A stretch of 64,000 nucleotides of DNA from Pseudomonadota bacterium (GCA_013112535.1 JABFGI010000002.1:124001-188000), one strand, 5' to 3'; shown: positions 39,322 to 48,077, counted from the stretch's first letter. Notes: generated from the sequence alone by a model not told the origin. A program made the numbers and translations.

Positions 39322-40212
39322 ATGAATTTTCGTCAACTTGAAATCTTTCTTTCTGTCGCTGAAAACCGGAGTTTTGTGAAGGCATCGTCCAATCTCTATA
39401 TCGCCCAGTCGGCTGTCAGTATTGCCATCAGAAAACTGGAAGATGAATTGGAACACAAGCTCTTGATTCGTAATAACAAACGCGTCGAATTAACGGCAGA
39501 AGGTAGCGCATTACTGCGTCATGCCAAAATGATTATGACGCAAACAGAGGATGCAAAGCTTGAACTTGCTGAGATGGGAAATTTGAAACGTGGGGAAGTA
39601 AAATTAGGTGTCCCCGCAATGCTGGCTTCCTATTTCTTTCCATCGTATCTGGTCGAATTTAAAAAGCAGCATCCTGATATAAAAATAACCATCATTGATG
39701 AAGGAACTAAATTAATCCGCCAACACCTGGAAAGTGGGATCATTGATATGGGAATAATCAGTCTGGATGAACCCATTGGTGGTATTGAATCACACCCGAT
39801 TCTACATGAAGAAATGTTACTGTGTCTGTCACGTTCACACCCCCTGGCAAAACAGCAAAACATTAATTTTACTGCACTCAAGGACCAACGTTTAATTTTG
39901 TATCGTGAAGGTTATTTCCTCAGGGAGATCGTAAATCGAATATTTAGAGAACATGAACTCGAACCAAAAATAGATTTTGAAGTTAACCTGATGCAATTGA
40001 TGAAGACATTAGTTTTATCAGGGCTTGGTGTTAGTTTTTGTTTAAATTCAGTATTAAAGGAAGAAAAAAAACTGGTAGGTATTCCGTTTGATCCCAAACT
40101 GGAGTTGAATTTTGGCATTGCCTGGAAACAAAATAGCTATCTTTCAAAAGCCAATCGGGCTTTCGCAGACTTTATAATTTCTAAAACATCATCACCAAAA
40201 ACAACTTCGTAA
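39322..40212 (+). CDS. LysR family regulator, probable GcdR
   Basis: A 296-residue LysR protein. The N-terminal helix-turn-helix is MNFRQLEIFLSVAENRSFVKA and following, and the effector domain follows from about residue 90. It is divergent from gcdH (116 bp apart). The shared gap is very AT-rich, with TATATTCAATATATTTTATATA-like half-sites that could be LysR boxes. Position and family fit regulation of the glutarate genes. The effector is unknown. Confidence 0.9.
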   Translation: MNFRQLEIFLSVAENRSFVKASSNLYIAQSAVSIAIRKLEDELEHKLLIRNNKRVELTAEGSALLRHAKMIMTQTEDAKLELAEMGNLKRGEVKLGVPAMLASYFFPSYLVEFKKQHPDIKITIIDEGTKLIRQHLESGIIDMGIISLDEPIGGIESHPILHEEMLLCLSRSHPLAKQQNINFTALKDQRLILYREGYFLREIVNRIFREHELEPKIDFEVNLMQLMKTLVLSGLGVSFCLNSVLKEEKKLVGIPFDPKLELNFGIAWKQNSYLSKANRAFADFIISKTSSPKTTS

Positions 40213-40300
40213 AAATAATTTAATTTTTGCAGCTTATTACCTTTTTTCAGATGATATCAACGGGGGTATATCACTACCATAAATCACCTATTGACTTTAC

Positions 40301-40316
40301 AATACGGTAGCGTATG
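40301..40316. promoter_or_regulatory. TetR-type operator, site E, over the molybdoenzyme promoter
   Basis: AATACGGTAGCGTATG lies between TTGACT (-35, 40291-40296) and TATGTT (-10, 40313-40318, 16-bp spacer). This is a plausible promoter for the molybdoenzyme genes, whose first ATG is at 40414. An operator here would block RNA polymerase directly. Confidence 0.7.
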
Positions 40317-40413
40317 TTTAAGGTATATATCCAAACAATATAGCGATGTATAAAAGCTAATAAAAAAACGATTTATGATTTTTTATCTGACCTAAGTCCA
40401 GCGGGGGTATCGG

Positions 40414-43167
40414 ATGCAAACGAAACCAAAAGAGACATGTCCTGATATTAAAAAAGTATCGACGTACTGCTATCAATGCGTTAATGGCCCGGATTTGCTC
40501 ACCGTTGAAGTCATCGATGGTGTTGCAACCAAAGTAGAACCTAATTTTGACCTGAAGGGCGAACATCCTGCGGATGGCAAAATCTGTGTTAAACCCTTTG
40601 GTCTGGTACAAAAACTGTATAACCCTCATCGACTCAAGAAACCCATGAAACGTACCAACCCCAAGAAGGGTCGCAATGAAGATCCGGGTTGGGTTGAAAT
40701 TGAATGGAATGAAGCACTGGATATTGTCGCAGAAAAGATGAATGCCGCCAGAGCAAAGGGGATACAGGATGAAAATGGTAATCCACGTCTGGCATTTACG
40801 ACCGGAGGTGCTGCGACTCCATTTAAATATATGGGAAGTTTCCCTGCATTGTTATTTGCCTGGGGCCCATTTGATCAAAGTCTGGGTGCCGGTGGCACAG
40901 TCAAGTGCTACCATGCAGAACACATGTTCGGCGAACTTTGGCACCGAGCCTTTACCATCCTCCCGGATACACCACGATGTGAATATATTATCTCCTTTGG
41001 TAATAATATCGATGCCTCCGGTGGCGTGACTGGCGTACGTCGACATGCCGACGCGCGCAAACGGGGTATGAAACGTATCCAGTTTGAACCGCACCTTTCC
41101 ATTACAGGTGCTAATGCGACGGAATGGGTGCCAATAAAAACGAAGACCGATTCTGCTGTCTTATTCTCAATGGTTCATGTTTTATTACATGAACATTCGA
41201 TTGATGAACTTGATTATGAGTTTCTCAGAGATCGAACCGCATCAGCCTACCTGGTAGGTCCAAATGGTTTTTATCTGCGCGATCCCGAAAGTAAAAAGCC
41301 ACTACTGTGGGACAACAAATCTAACAAAGCCGTACCTTACGATACACCTGATACCGATCCAGCTATCGTTGGTAACTTCACTGTTACAAATGCAGTTGAA
41401 ATTGGAGCGGACGATGAAAACTGGGTTTATGAAAATATTCAAGCTGACACCGGTCTGGAAAAAGCCAAACAACTGGTGGCTGAACGCACACCAGAGTGGG
41501 CTTCTGAGATATCCGATGTCCCTGCGGAAACCATACGTCGCGTCACAAATGAATATTTATCCCATGCCCACATCGGTGAAACAGAGACCATTGATGGTCG
41601 AGAGATTCCTTTTCGTCCGGTTGCCACAGTTTTAGGCAAATCTGTCAATAACGGTTGGGGTGGTTATGAATGTGTCTGGGCACATACCATGATGCAAGTC
41701 CTGGTCGGTGCACTTGAAGTCTCAGGCGGTATGCTGGGTAGTACTACGCATCTTGCCGGTGATACAGACTGGGACAGAACGCTAACGGTCGATATTGGTG
41801 AGGATGGTTTTATGTCACATACCTTTACGCCTACCAGTAAAGAAGAATGGAACGATGCGCCTATCAATCGCCATGCTCAGGATTGCCTGACACCCATGGC
41901 CGGTAAAAATATGGGTGCACAATTATTCGGCTCCACCACATTAGCCTGGTTACGACTACAGGAACGTGCAGCTGAAAGTTGGAAAAAACCCAACCCGCCT
42001 GATGTATGGTTTGTCTATAAATGCAATCCTGCGATTTCATTTTCAGAAACCGACAAGATGAACGACATCATGGCAACTTTCCCGTTTATAGCGGCCTTTG
42101 CCTATACCTTCGACGAAACCAATCACTATGCCGATGTACTCATGCCGGAAGCAACGGACCTGGAAAGTGATCAGGTATTACGTATTGGTGGTGGGCATTA
42201 TTTCGAAAACCATTGGGAATCGGAAGGCTGGGCATTACGACAAGCTGTAGTACCACCACAAAACGACGCAAAAGATTTTAGCTGGATTGCTAATGAACTG
42301 GCCAGACGAACTGGGTTACTTGAAGCTTATAACTCCGTCATCAACGGTGCCGGTTGTGGTATCCCTTTACAAGGTGAAGGATATGACTACTCATTGGACA
42401 TTACAAAAGAAAATTCACAGGAAGAAATCTGGGATGCAGTCTGTAAGGCTGCAACACATGACTTAACTGAAGGTAAGGAAGTTCATGGGTTGGATTGGTT
42501 TCGCGAACATGGTTATAAAACCCGCCCCTATTCCCGCCTGAACTGGTACTTACATCCGCTCATCGAAGATAAAAAACTGCGTTATGAATTACCTTATCAG
42601 GAACGTTATTTTCGTATGGGCAAAGAACTCGCTAATCGATTACACGAAACAGGTGTGCATTGGTGGGACAGACAGTTGGCTGAGTATCAGCCCCTGCCTA
42701 TCTGGCATGATCTAAACAAACTTTGGGATGAACTCATTGAGAAAAATCATAATGTCAAAGCAGCGGATTATCCTTACTGGCTACTAACCGGCCGCTCCAT
42801 GCAATATGCCTGGGGTGCCAATGTCGGTATACAGATGATGAAAGAAGTTGCTGATAATGTCTTCGGCCACGACGGCATCATCATGAATGCTGGCAAGGCA
42901 GAAGAGCTTGGGATCAATGATGGAGATGAGATTGAAGTAACATCGCCGATTGCCTCGACCCGTGGCATTGCCCGTCTGCGTCAAGGTGTGCGTCCAGACA
43001 CCATTGTTATGATTGCCCAATTCGGTCAGTGGAAAACGCCTTTTGCAAAAGACTTGAAACGCACTGGCGTTAATAAACTGGTACCGATGAATCAAGACTA
43101 CATAGATGGGGGAGGTTCCAGTATAGACGGAACCAAAGTTTATATAACACGAGTGGGGGCTGCCTAG
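40414..43167 (+). CDS. DMSO-reductase-family molybdoenzyme, catalytic subunit (PadB-like)
   Basis: A 917-residue molybdopterin oxidoreductase. A GGGGG ribosome site precedes the ATG. The N-terminal iron-sulfur region has C19-x2-C22 and C58 but no third Cys three residues after C22 (a Pro stands there), so the usual four-Cys cluster looks incomplete. C9 is the only other nearby Cys. C165 in GTVKCYHAEH is a candidate Mo ligand. The rest has the SFGNN and AGKAEELGINDGDEIEVTS segments typical of the family. With its two partner genes it most resembles PadBCD, phenylacetyl-CoA:acceptor oxidoreductase. No twin-arginine signal is seen, so it should face the cytoplasm. Confidence 0.82.
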   Translation: MQTKPKETCPDIKKVSTYCYQCVNGPDLLTVEVIDGVATKVEPNFDLKGEHPADGKICVKPFGLVQKLYNPHRLKKPMKRTNPKKGRNEDPGWVEIEWNEALDIVAEKMNAARAKGIQDENGNPRLAFTTGGAATPFKYMGSFPALLFAWGPFDQSLGAGGTVKCYHAEHMFGELWHRAFTILPDTPRCEYIISFGNNIDASGGVTGVRRHADARKRGMKRIQFEPHLSITGANATEWVPIKTKTDSAVLFSMVHVLLHEHSIDELDYEFLRDRTASAYLVGPNGFYLRDPESKKPLLWDNKSNKAVPYDTPDTDPAIVGNFTVTNAVEIGADDENWVYENIQADTGLEKAKQLVAERTPEWASEISDVPAETIRRVTNEYLSHAHIGETETIDGREIPFRPVATVLGKSVNNGWGGYECVWAHTMMQVLVGALEVSGGMLGSTTHLAGDTDWDRTLTVDIGEDGFMSHTFTPTSKEEWNDAPINRHAQDCLTPMAGKNMGAQLFGSTTLAWLRLQERAAESWKKPNPPDVWFVYKCNPAISFSETDKMNDIMATFPFIAAFAYTFDETNHYADVLMPEATDLESDQVLRIGGGHYFENHWESEGWALRQAVVPPQNDAKDFSWIANELARRTGLLEAYNSVINGAGCGIPLQGEGYDYSLDITKENSQEEIWDAVCKAATHDLTEGKEVHGLDWFREHGYKTRPYSRLNWYLHPLIEDKKLRYELPYQERYFRMGKELANRLHETGVHWWDRQLAEYQPLPIWHDLNKLWDELIEKNHNVKAADYPYWLLTGRSMQYAWGANVGIQMMKEVADNVFGHDGIIMNAGKAEELGINDGDEIEVTSPIASTRGIARLRQGVRPDTIVMIAQFGQWKTPFAKDLKRTGVNKLVPMNQDYIDGGGSSIDGTKVYITRVGAA

Positions 43168-43839
43168 ATGACACGCTATGTAATGATTGCAGATTTAAAC
43201 CGATGTGTTGGTTGTCAAACCTGTACAGCGGCCTGTAAACATACAAACGCAACAGCTCCCGGCGTCATGTGGCGTAAGGTCATTGATGTTGAGTGGGGGG
43301 AATACCCTGACGTCGAACGGCTGTTTATGCCAGTCGGTTGTCAGCATTGTTCGGATCCACCCTGTATGCATGTCTGTCCCAGCACAGCAACGGGGCAACG
43401 TGAAGATGGTATCGTCACTATCGATTATGATTTATGTATCGGTTGTTCATATTGTGTGGTCGCATGCCCTTATCAAGCGCGTTATAAAGTAGACAAACCG
43501 CATTTTGCCTATGGCGATACGCCAACAGAAACAGAAGCAAAACGTTATGATGAAAAACGTATTGGTGTGGCACAGAAATGTACTTTCTGTTCTGATCGTG
43601 TCGATGCTGGCGTGGAAAAAGGTTTAACACCCGGAGTTGATCCGGATGCAAGTCCCGGCTGTGTAAATGCGTGTATTGCCGATGCTTTGCATTTTGGTGA
43701 TATTGAAGATGAAAACAGTAATGTCTCTGAATTACTCGCAGAAAATTCCTGGTTTCAAATGCATGAAGAACTTGGCACTGAAACCGGCTTTTATTATTTG
43801 TGGGATCAGGAACCACCAGAGGAAACTGAAAGTGAATAG
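43168..43839 (+). CDS. four-cluster ferredoxin subunit of the molybdoenzyme
   Basis: A 223-residue NrfC/DmsB-type protein that starts on the next codon after the catalytic subunit. Four cysteine sets are visible: CVGCQTCTAAC, CQHCSDPPCMHVC, CIGCSYCVVAC, and CTFC paired with CVNAC near residue 165. They should bind four [4Fe-4S] clusters and carry electrons from the Mo subunit to the membrane anchor. This fits PadC or DmsB. Confidence 0.93.
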   Translation: MTRYVMIADLNRCVGCQTCTAACKHTNATAPGVMWRKVIDVEWGEYPDVERLFMPVGCQHCSDPPCMHVCPSTATGQREDGIVTIDYDLCIGCSYCVVACPYQARYKVDKPHFAYGDTPTETEAKRYDEKRIGVAQKCTFCSDRVDAGVEKGLTPGVDPDASPGCVNACIADALHFGDIEDENSNVSELLAENSWFQMHEELGTETGFYYLWDQEPPEETESE

Positions 43840-44710
43840 ATTTTTTGCAATACGACAAACCTGCTGGGACTGGCGTGCCGCGGGAAACTTTATGTTCGGT
43901 GGTACAGGTAGCGCGTTAATGCTGATGATTGCTATCGCCTCATACCCTGATACGCCTTCTTTACCTTTAGGCTTAGTGGCTCTGGCTTTCATCGGTTTAG
44001 GTTTATTTATGGTATGGCTTGAGATTGGTAAACCCTGGCGTTTTCTACATGTTTATTTCCATCCACAAACATCATGGATGACGCGAGAAGCATCTGTTGC
44101 GGCCTTACTTTTCCCTATCGCATTTGTCGGCGTTATCTTTAAAATTCCGCTATTAATTACATTGGCCGGTTTACTAGGTTTGTTATTTCTCTACTGTCAG
44201 GCACGAATTTTACTCGCGTCGAAAGGTATTCCGTCATGGCGTGAATCAACAACATTACCTCTCATTATTAGCACCGGACTAGTGGAAGGAACAAGTTTGT
44301 TGTTGTTATCTTATATATTTTCAGATTCGATACAGGGATGGGCAATCTACTTGTTGCTCGTCTTGTTAGCAGTTCGAGGGCAATCCTGGATAAAGTACCG
44401 TCAACAACTAACTACTGCCAAAGCACCGAAACAAACCTTATCAGTGTTAAACAGTATTAATACTTTGGTGCTATGGCCTGGTAATATTTTGCCTTTTATA
44501 CTGGTCGGCACTTGCTTATTGCTGTCGAACTTCACCAATATTTTTATTACGATCGCATCAGTTTTAGCCATTCTGAGTGGCTGGCATATGAAATTTACTA
44601 TCATCACTCGCGCTGCGCAGCAACAAGGTTATAGTGTTGGTAAACTTAAGCGAGGACGTCCTGTAATTAAACCTCCTGTGAAAAGAAAACCGGAACGTTT
44701 CGTTTTATAA
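43832..44710 (+). CDS. membrane anchor subunit of the molybdoenzyme (DmsC/PadD-like)
   Basis: I choose the GTG at 43832, giving 292 residues. It overlaps the preceding stop, has an AGAGGA ribosome site, and the residues upstream of it in the open frame are read from the ferredoxin gene. The protein has about eight hydrophobic helices and begins WDWRAAGNFMFGGTGSALML, typical of DmsC-like quinone-reactive subunits. It probably reduces quinone with electrons from the ferredoxin subunit. Confidence 0.82.
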   Translation: MNRFFAIRQTCWDWRAAGNFMFGGTGSALMLMIAIASYPDTPSLPLGLVALAFIGLGLFMVWLEIGKPWRFLHVYFHPQTSWMTREASVAALLFPIAFVGVIFKIPLLITLAGLLGLLFLYCQARILLASKGIPSWRESTTLPLIISTGLVEGTSLLLLSYIFSDSIQGWAIYLLLVLLAVRGQSWIKYRQQLTTAKAPKQTLSVLNSINTLVLWPGNILPFILVGTCLLLSNFTNIFITIASVLAILSGWHMKFTIITRAAQQQGYSVGKLKRGRPVIKPPVKRKPERFVL

Positions 44711-44771
44711 TCAATTTATGTTTAGCTTGTGTAAACTGCATACTCCATAATCAATTTAGAGTATAAATGTT

Positions 44772-45323
44772 TTGCAAGCTATTAAAGTTATTGTTGCCCG
44801 TCGCCCTATTCCAGGCAAAGAAGCGGAAATGGATGCCTTTGCAACAGAAGTGAAAGATATAGTTGCGCAGTTTCCAGGTCATATAGAAACAACGGTATGC
44901 AAACCCAGCAACAATAACGACCCGGAATACCGGATTGTCATTACTTTTGATTCCCTAAAAAATTACCGCAAATGGGAGTCATCAAAAGAACGAGAGTCTC
45001 TTGCAAAAAAAGGCAACGATATTACGGATGAACCTCCTCAATTCAAAATTATGACCGGTCTTGAAACCTGGTTTTCAATAACATCTGACACATCTGTAAA
45101 ACCACCTGAGAAATACAAAATGGTGGTTATTATATGGCTATGTTTATTTCCACTTGCCAGCTTATTTAACTGGTTTTTATCCCCATTCCTGCAAGATTGG
45201 CCGTTTCTTGCAAAAACATTTATAAGCACTTTAACAATAGTGCTGATTATGACTTATATTGCGATGCCAATTATGCGAAAGATTTTTACTAAATGGCTTT
45301 ATCCGGATATGGAAGAACGTTAG
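44772..45323 (+). CDS. ABM-domain protein with C-terminal membrane helices
   Basis: A 183-residue protein starting at a TTG. The nearby ATG at 44767 is in another frame. Residues 1-90 resemble the antibiotic-biosynthesis-monooxygenase fold (IKVIVARRPIPGKEAEM, then GHIETTVCKP). Residues 115-170 form two hydrophobic helices (VVIIWLCLFPLASLFNWFL, then TLTIVLIMTYIAM). Such ABM-TM proteins are common but uncharacterised. It follows the molybdoenzyme genes by 61 bp and may share their transcript. A 12-bp direct repeat (ATAATCAATTTA at 44707 and 44747) lies in the gap. Confidence 0.75.
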   Translation: MQAIKVIVARRPIPGKEAEMDAFATEVKDIVAQFPGHIETTVCKPSNNNDPEYRIVITFDSLKNYRKWESSKERESLAKKGNDITDEPPQFKIMTGLETWFSITSDTSVKPPEKYKMVVIIWLCLFPLASLFNWFLSPFLQDWPFLAKTFISTLTIVLIMTYIAMPIMRKIFTKWLYPDMEER

Positions 45324-45428
45324 TAAAAACTAAAACTGTTCACAGAAAAGAGTTTCGCATAATATTATTCACTTCAATGAAAAAAATAATCACTCCTGAA
45401 TATAAAATAGAAGTTTGAGGTTTAATTA

Positions 45429-46631
45429 ATGAAAAAGTTTGATATATCTGCACTACCAAATGATGAAGGCTACTTTGGTGAGTACGGAGGACAAATAATC
45501 CCCCCTGAATTAAAAAAAGTCATGGATGAAATCTGTGACGCTTATCTAAAAATAAAAGACACGGATGAATTTCAGGATGAATTACACGATCTATATCAAC
45601 ATTATGTTGGCCGTCCAAGCCCCATCTTTTATGCGAAACGATTGAGCAAAAAGATTGGCGGAGCAAAAATATTATTCAAACGAGAAGATTTAAATCATAC
45701 CGGCGCACATAAGATCAATCATTGTTTAGGTGAAGCGTTACTAGCTAAACATATGGGAAAAACAAAAGTATTAGCTGAAACAGGAGCAGGACAGCACGGT
45801 GTTGCTTTAGCCACAGCTTGTGCCCTTGTAGGTATTGATTGTGAAATTCACATGGGCGAAATTGATATTGAAAAAGAACATCCCAATGTGACAAAAATGA
45901 AAATTCTCGGCTGCAAGCTTGTTCCGGTAAGTCGAGGGACTAAAACCTTAAAAGATGCCGTTGACAGTGCCTTTGAAGAATACTTGCGTGACCCGGTCAA
46001 TTTTATATATGCCATCGGCTCCGTAGTAGGACCACATCCTTTCCCAATGATGGTGAGAGATTTCCAGAGTGTCGTAGGTAAAGAGGCCCGACAACAATGC
46101 CTCGACCAATACGGTAAATTACCAGATATCGCCATGGCCTGTGTCGGTGGTGGCTCAAATGCAATTGGTTTATTCACTGCCTTTCTGGACGACGAATCAG
46201 TTGAACTCATCGGTGTCGAACCGGCAGGAAAAGGACTTGAAACTCCTGATAATGCAGCTACTTTAACCTTGGGTAGCAAAGGGGGTCTGCATGGCTTTGA
46301 ATGCTATATCCTGCAGGATGAGAAAGGAGATCCTTTGCCTGTTTATTCCATCGCATCCGGTCTTGATTATCCTGGTGTCGGCCCACAACATTGCTATCTC
46401 AAAGATATAGGACGAGTCAAATACGTTTCAATTGATGATAATGAATGCCTTGATGCGTTTATGACTCTCTCTCGCACCGAAGGTCTTATCCCGGCACTTG
46501 AAAGTGCTCATGCTGTTGCTTATGCAATGAAAATCGCAAAGGATTTAGATCAAGATAAAACTATACTCGTCAATCTTTCAGGAAGAGGAGATAAAGATGC
46601 CGATTTTGTTGCAAACAAGTTAAATTTATAG
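45429..46631 (+). CDS. trpB: tryptophan synthase beta chain, unlinked to trpA
   Basis: A 400-residue TrpB of the TrpB1 type. The PLP lysine is K95 in GAHKINH, the catalytic glutamate E117 in [10 protein letters not shown], and the phosphate loop [10 protein letters not shown] is intact. The C-terminal NLSGRGDKD is also conserved. Neither trpA nor other trp genes are near, so it may make tryptophan from free indole and serine rather than by channelling. The tryptophanase at 3618 would supply indole, though the two genes are 41 kb apart. The trp operon may still exist elsewhere. Confidence 0.9.
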   Translation: MKKFDISALPNDEGYFGEYGGQIIPPELKKVMDEICDAYLKIKDTDEFQDELHDLYQHYVGRPSPIFYAKRLSKKIGGAKILFKREDLNHTGAHKINHCLGEALLAKHMGKTKVLAETGAGQHGVALATACALVGIDCEIHMGEIDIEKEHPNVTKMKILGCKLVPVSRGTKTLKDAVDSAFEEYLRDPVNFIYAIGSVVGPHPFPMMVRDFQSVVGKEARQQCLDQYGKLPDIAMACVGGGSNAIGLFTAFLDDESVELIGVEPAGKGLETPDNAATLTLGSKGGLHGFECYILQDEKGDPLPVYSIASGLDYPGVGPQHCYLKDIGRVKYVSIDDNECLDAFMTLSRTEGLIPALESAHAVAYAMKIAKDLDQDKTILVNLSGRGDKDADFVANKLNL

Positions 46632-46720
46632 TGAACGATGTGTAATTGGTACGAACCAGTTGGACACATGACTTTTTAAAATTCTTCCTGATCTAAATTA
46701 GACTTTACTGAATATAAAAA

Positions 46721-46778
46721 TGGTGCCGATGGGCGGACTCGAACCGCCACGGGATTACTCCCACTACCCCCTCAAGAT
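46721..46778. repeat. 58-bp exact copy of the tRNA-Leu 3' part (attR-like)
   Basis: All 58 bases are identical to 47572-47629, from the CCA end of the tRNA-Leu gene to its anticodon loop. The identity stops there, where integrase crossovers in tRNA genes usually occur. The 851-bp unit between the two repeat starts carries the toxin-antitoxin pair. This is what remains after site-specific insertion at a tRNA gene: the full tRNA kept at one end and the displaced 3' part at the other. No integrase is found between the repeats. Confidence 0.85.
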
Positions 46779-46877
46779 TGTGACTCATTTCTTCCTAATT
46801 AATTAAATTAGATATTTTATGTTTTTCATAGAGAACATTTTCATACAAAATCGTACATAATTAAGCATATCTTCACA

Positions 46878-46906
46878 TAGACAATATGTCATATATGACA
46901 TATACT
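46878..46906 (+). promoter_or_regulatory. toxin-antitoxin promoter with palindromic operator
   Basis: TAGACA (46878-46883) and TATACT (46901-46906) are 17 bp apart. The spacer is almost wholly a perfect 20-bp palindrome (46884-46903, ATATGTCATA then its reverse complement). This suits autorepression by the HTH antitoxin. The predicted transcript start is near 46912-46913, which is the toxin ATG itself, so the toxin message may be leaderless. Confidence 0.6.
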
Positions 46907-46912
46907 ATTCTA

Positions 46913-47251
46913 ATGAGTATCAAGGATAAACCACTAGTCTGGTTACATGGACAGGTAAGAACTCCACCCTTTTCTTCAGCTGCCAGACTAGAAGCAGGCT
47001 TCTTGCTTAGGCGACTGCAACAAGGTGAGAAGCTGGAAATGCCACACTCAAGGCCTATGTCTGACATTGGAAGACGTTGCCATGAGTTAAGAATAAATGA
47101 TGAAAACTTAACTTGGAGAATTATCTATCGAATTGATCCGGATGCAGTAGTAATTTTTGAAGTCTTCGATAAGAAAAGCAGACAGACTCCTAAGAAAATT
47201 AAAGACATTTGTAAAGATCGAATAAAGGCGTATGACAATGAAAGCAAATAA
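46913..47251 (+). CDS. RelE/HigB-type toxin (Gp49-like)
   Basis: Start chosen at the ATG at 46913, giving 112 residues. Two earlier in-frame ATGs (46886, 46895) lie inside the palindromic operator, and the family starts at KPLVWL. The PLVWLHGQV-x-TPPFSSAAR start and RIIYRIDPDAVVIFEVFDKKSRQTP core are those of phage-derived Gp49-like toxins in the RelE/HigB superfamily. The toxin would cut mRNA on ribosomes. The gene overlaps its antitoxin by 20 bp (toxin first, the HigBA order). It lies inside the tRNA-flanked unit and is AT-rich. Confidence 0.87.
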   Translation: MSIKDKPLVWLHGQVRTPPFSSAARLEAGFLLRRLQQGEKLEMPHSRPMSDIGRRCHELRINDENLTWRIIYRIDPDAVVIFEVFDKKSRQTPKKIKDICKDRIKAYDNESK

Positions 47252-47555
47252 AGAAAAAAAATTAAAAGATGCAGGATGGAAAATAGGTTCAACAAATGAA
47301 TTTCTTGAGCTTACTCCAGAGGAATCCGCGTATATTGAAATGAAACTTGCCTTGTGCAATTCTTTAAAGGAAAAACGTATTAAAAAACGCATTAGCCAAG
47401 TCGCTTTTGCAAAGAAAATTGCATCGAGCCAATCACGAGTAGCTAAGATGGAAGCAGGAGATCCTTCCGTATCTATTGATCTCATTATGAAATCATTACT
47501 CACTCTGGGTATTTCTAAGAAGGAATTGGCTCAAGTGATTTCTACTAGCAAGTAA
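47232..47555 (+). CDS. XRE-family antitoxin
   Basis: A 107-residue protein, or 105 if the ATG at 47238 is used. An AAAGG ribosome site fits either. The second half has a helix-turn-helix (ISQVAFAKKIASSQSRVAKMEAG). It overlaps the toxin gene by 20 bp. It should neutralise the toxin and bind the palindrome at 46884. The stop codon is 16 bp from the tRNA repeat. Confidence 0.87.
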   Translation: MTMKANKEKKLKDAGWKIGSTNEFLELTPEESAYIEMKLALCNSLKEKRIKKRISQVAFAKKIASSQSRVAKMEAGDPSVSIDLIMKSLLTLGISKKELAQVISTSK

Positions 47556-47571
47556 TATTCTTTGAATTAAT

Positions 47572-47658
47572 TGGTGCCGATGGGCGGACTCGAACCGCCA
47601 CGGGATTACTCCCACTACCCCCTCAAGATAGCGTGTCTACCAATTCCACCACATCGGC
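47572..47658 (-). tRNA. leuU: tRNA-Leu (anticodon GAG)
   Basis: An 87-nt gene with a complete cloverleaf: acceptor GCCGATG/CATCGGC, D-arm with GGTAGAC, anticodon stem CTATC/GGTAG around loop TTGAGGG (anticodon GAG), long variable arm (GGGA/TCCC), T-arm GGCGG/CCGCC, and encoded CCA. It follows secG, as leuU does in other gammaproteobacteria. The 3' part is duplicated at 46721, so it is a used integration site. Confidence 0.95.
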
Positions 47659-47687
47659 AATAATTCAAATTATTTAATGAATACGCT

Positions 47688-48077
47688 TTATTCTGTCGGT
47701 AAGCTAGGTAAATCTGAATCCTGTATTTCGCTTTGATCTTCAATTACTGCTGGAACATCTTGTTCAATAGCGTCTTGCTCAAGAACAACTTCAGGTTGAT
47801 CCAATAAACTGGTTGGTGCTTCTGATTTAGCATTAGTTGCAAGGTAACCAAGAAACAAACTGTTACTTAGAAAGATAACTGCAAGTACCGTTGTCACTTT
47901 GGTCATGAAGTTTCCTGAACCCTGGCTGCCAAAAACAGTTGAAGAAGATCCGCTGCCAAAAGCAGCACCTGCATCTGCACCTTTACCGTGTTGGACCAGA
48001 ATGATTCCAATCAACGCAACAGCGACGAGCACTTGTAATACAAATAATAATGTATGGATTGTTTCCATAGTTTCCAT
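47688..48077 (-). CDS. secG: preprotein translocase subunit SecG
   Basis: A 129-residue protein with two membrane helices (LLFVLQVLVAVALIGIILV and VTTVLAVIFLSNSLFLGYL) separated by the Gly/Ser-rich loop HGKGADAGAAFGSGSSST, the SecG hallmark. The acidic C-terminal tail is longer than usual. It is part of the SecYEG channel. It starts 7 bp after tpiA and precedes tRNA-Leu, a conserved order. Confidence 0.95.
   Translation of the reverse strand: METMETIHTLLFVLQVLVAVALIGIILVQHGKGADAGAAFGSGSSSTVFGSQGSGNFMTKVTTVLAVIFLSNSLFLGYLATNAKSEAPTSLLDQPEVVLEQDAIEQDVPAVIEDQSEIQDSDLPSLPTE

Noticed and set aside
40742..43252. Several overlapping open frames on both strands inside the molybdoenzyme gene
   Set aside because: They are shadows of a strongly conserved gene and have no ribosome sites or family match.
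43667..43831. Upstream extension of the membrane anchor gene in its open frame
   Set aside because: It is read out of frame from the ferredoxin gene; the GTG at 43832 has a ribosome site and gives a normal start.
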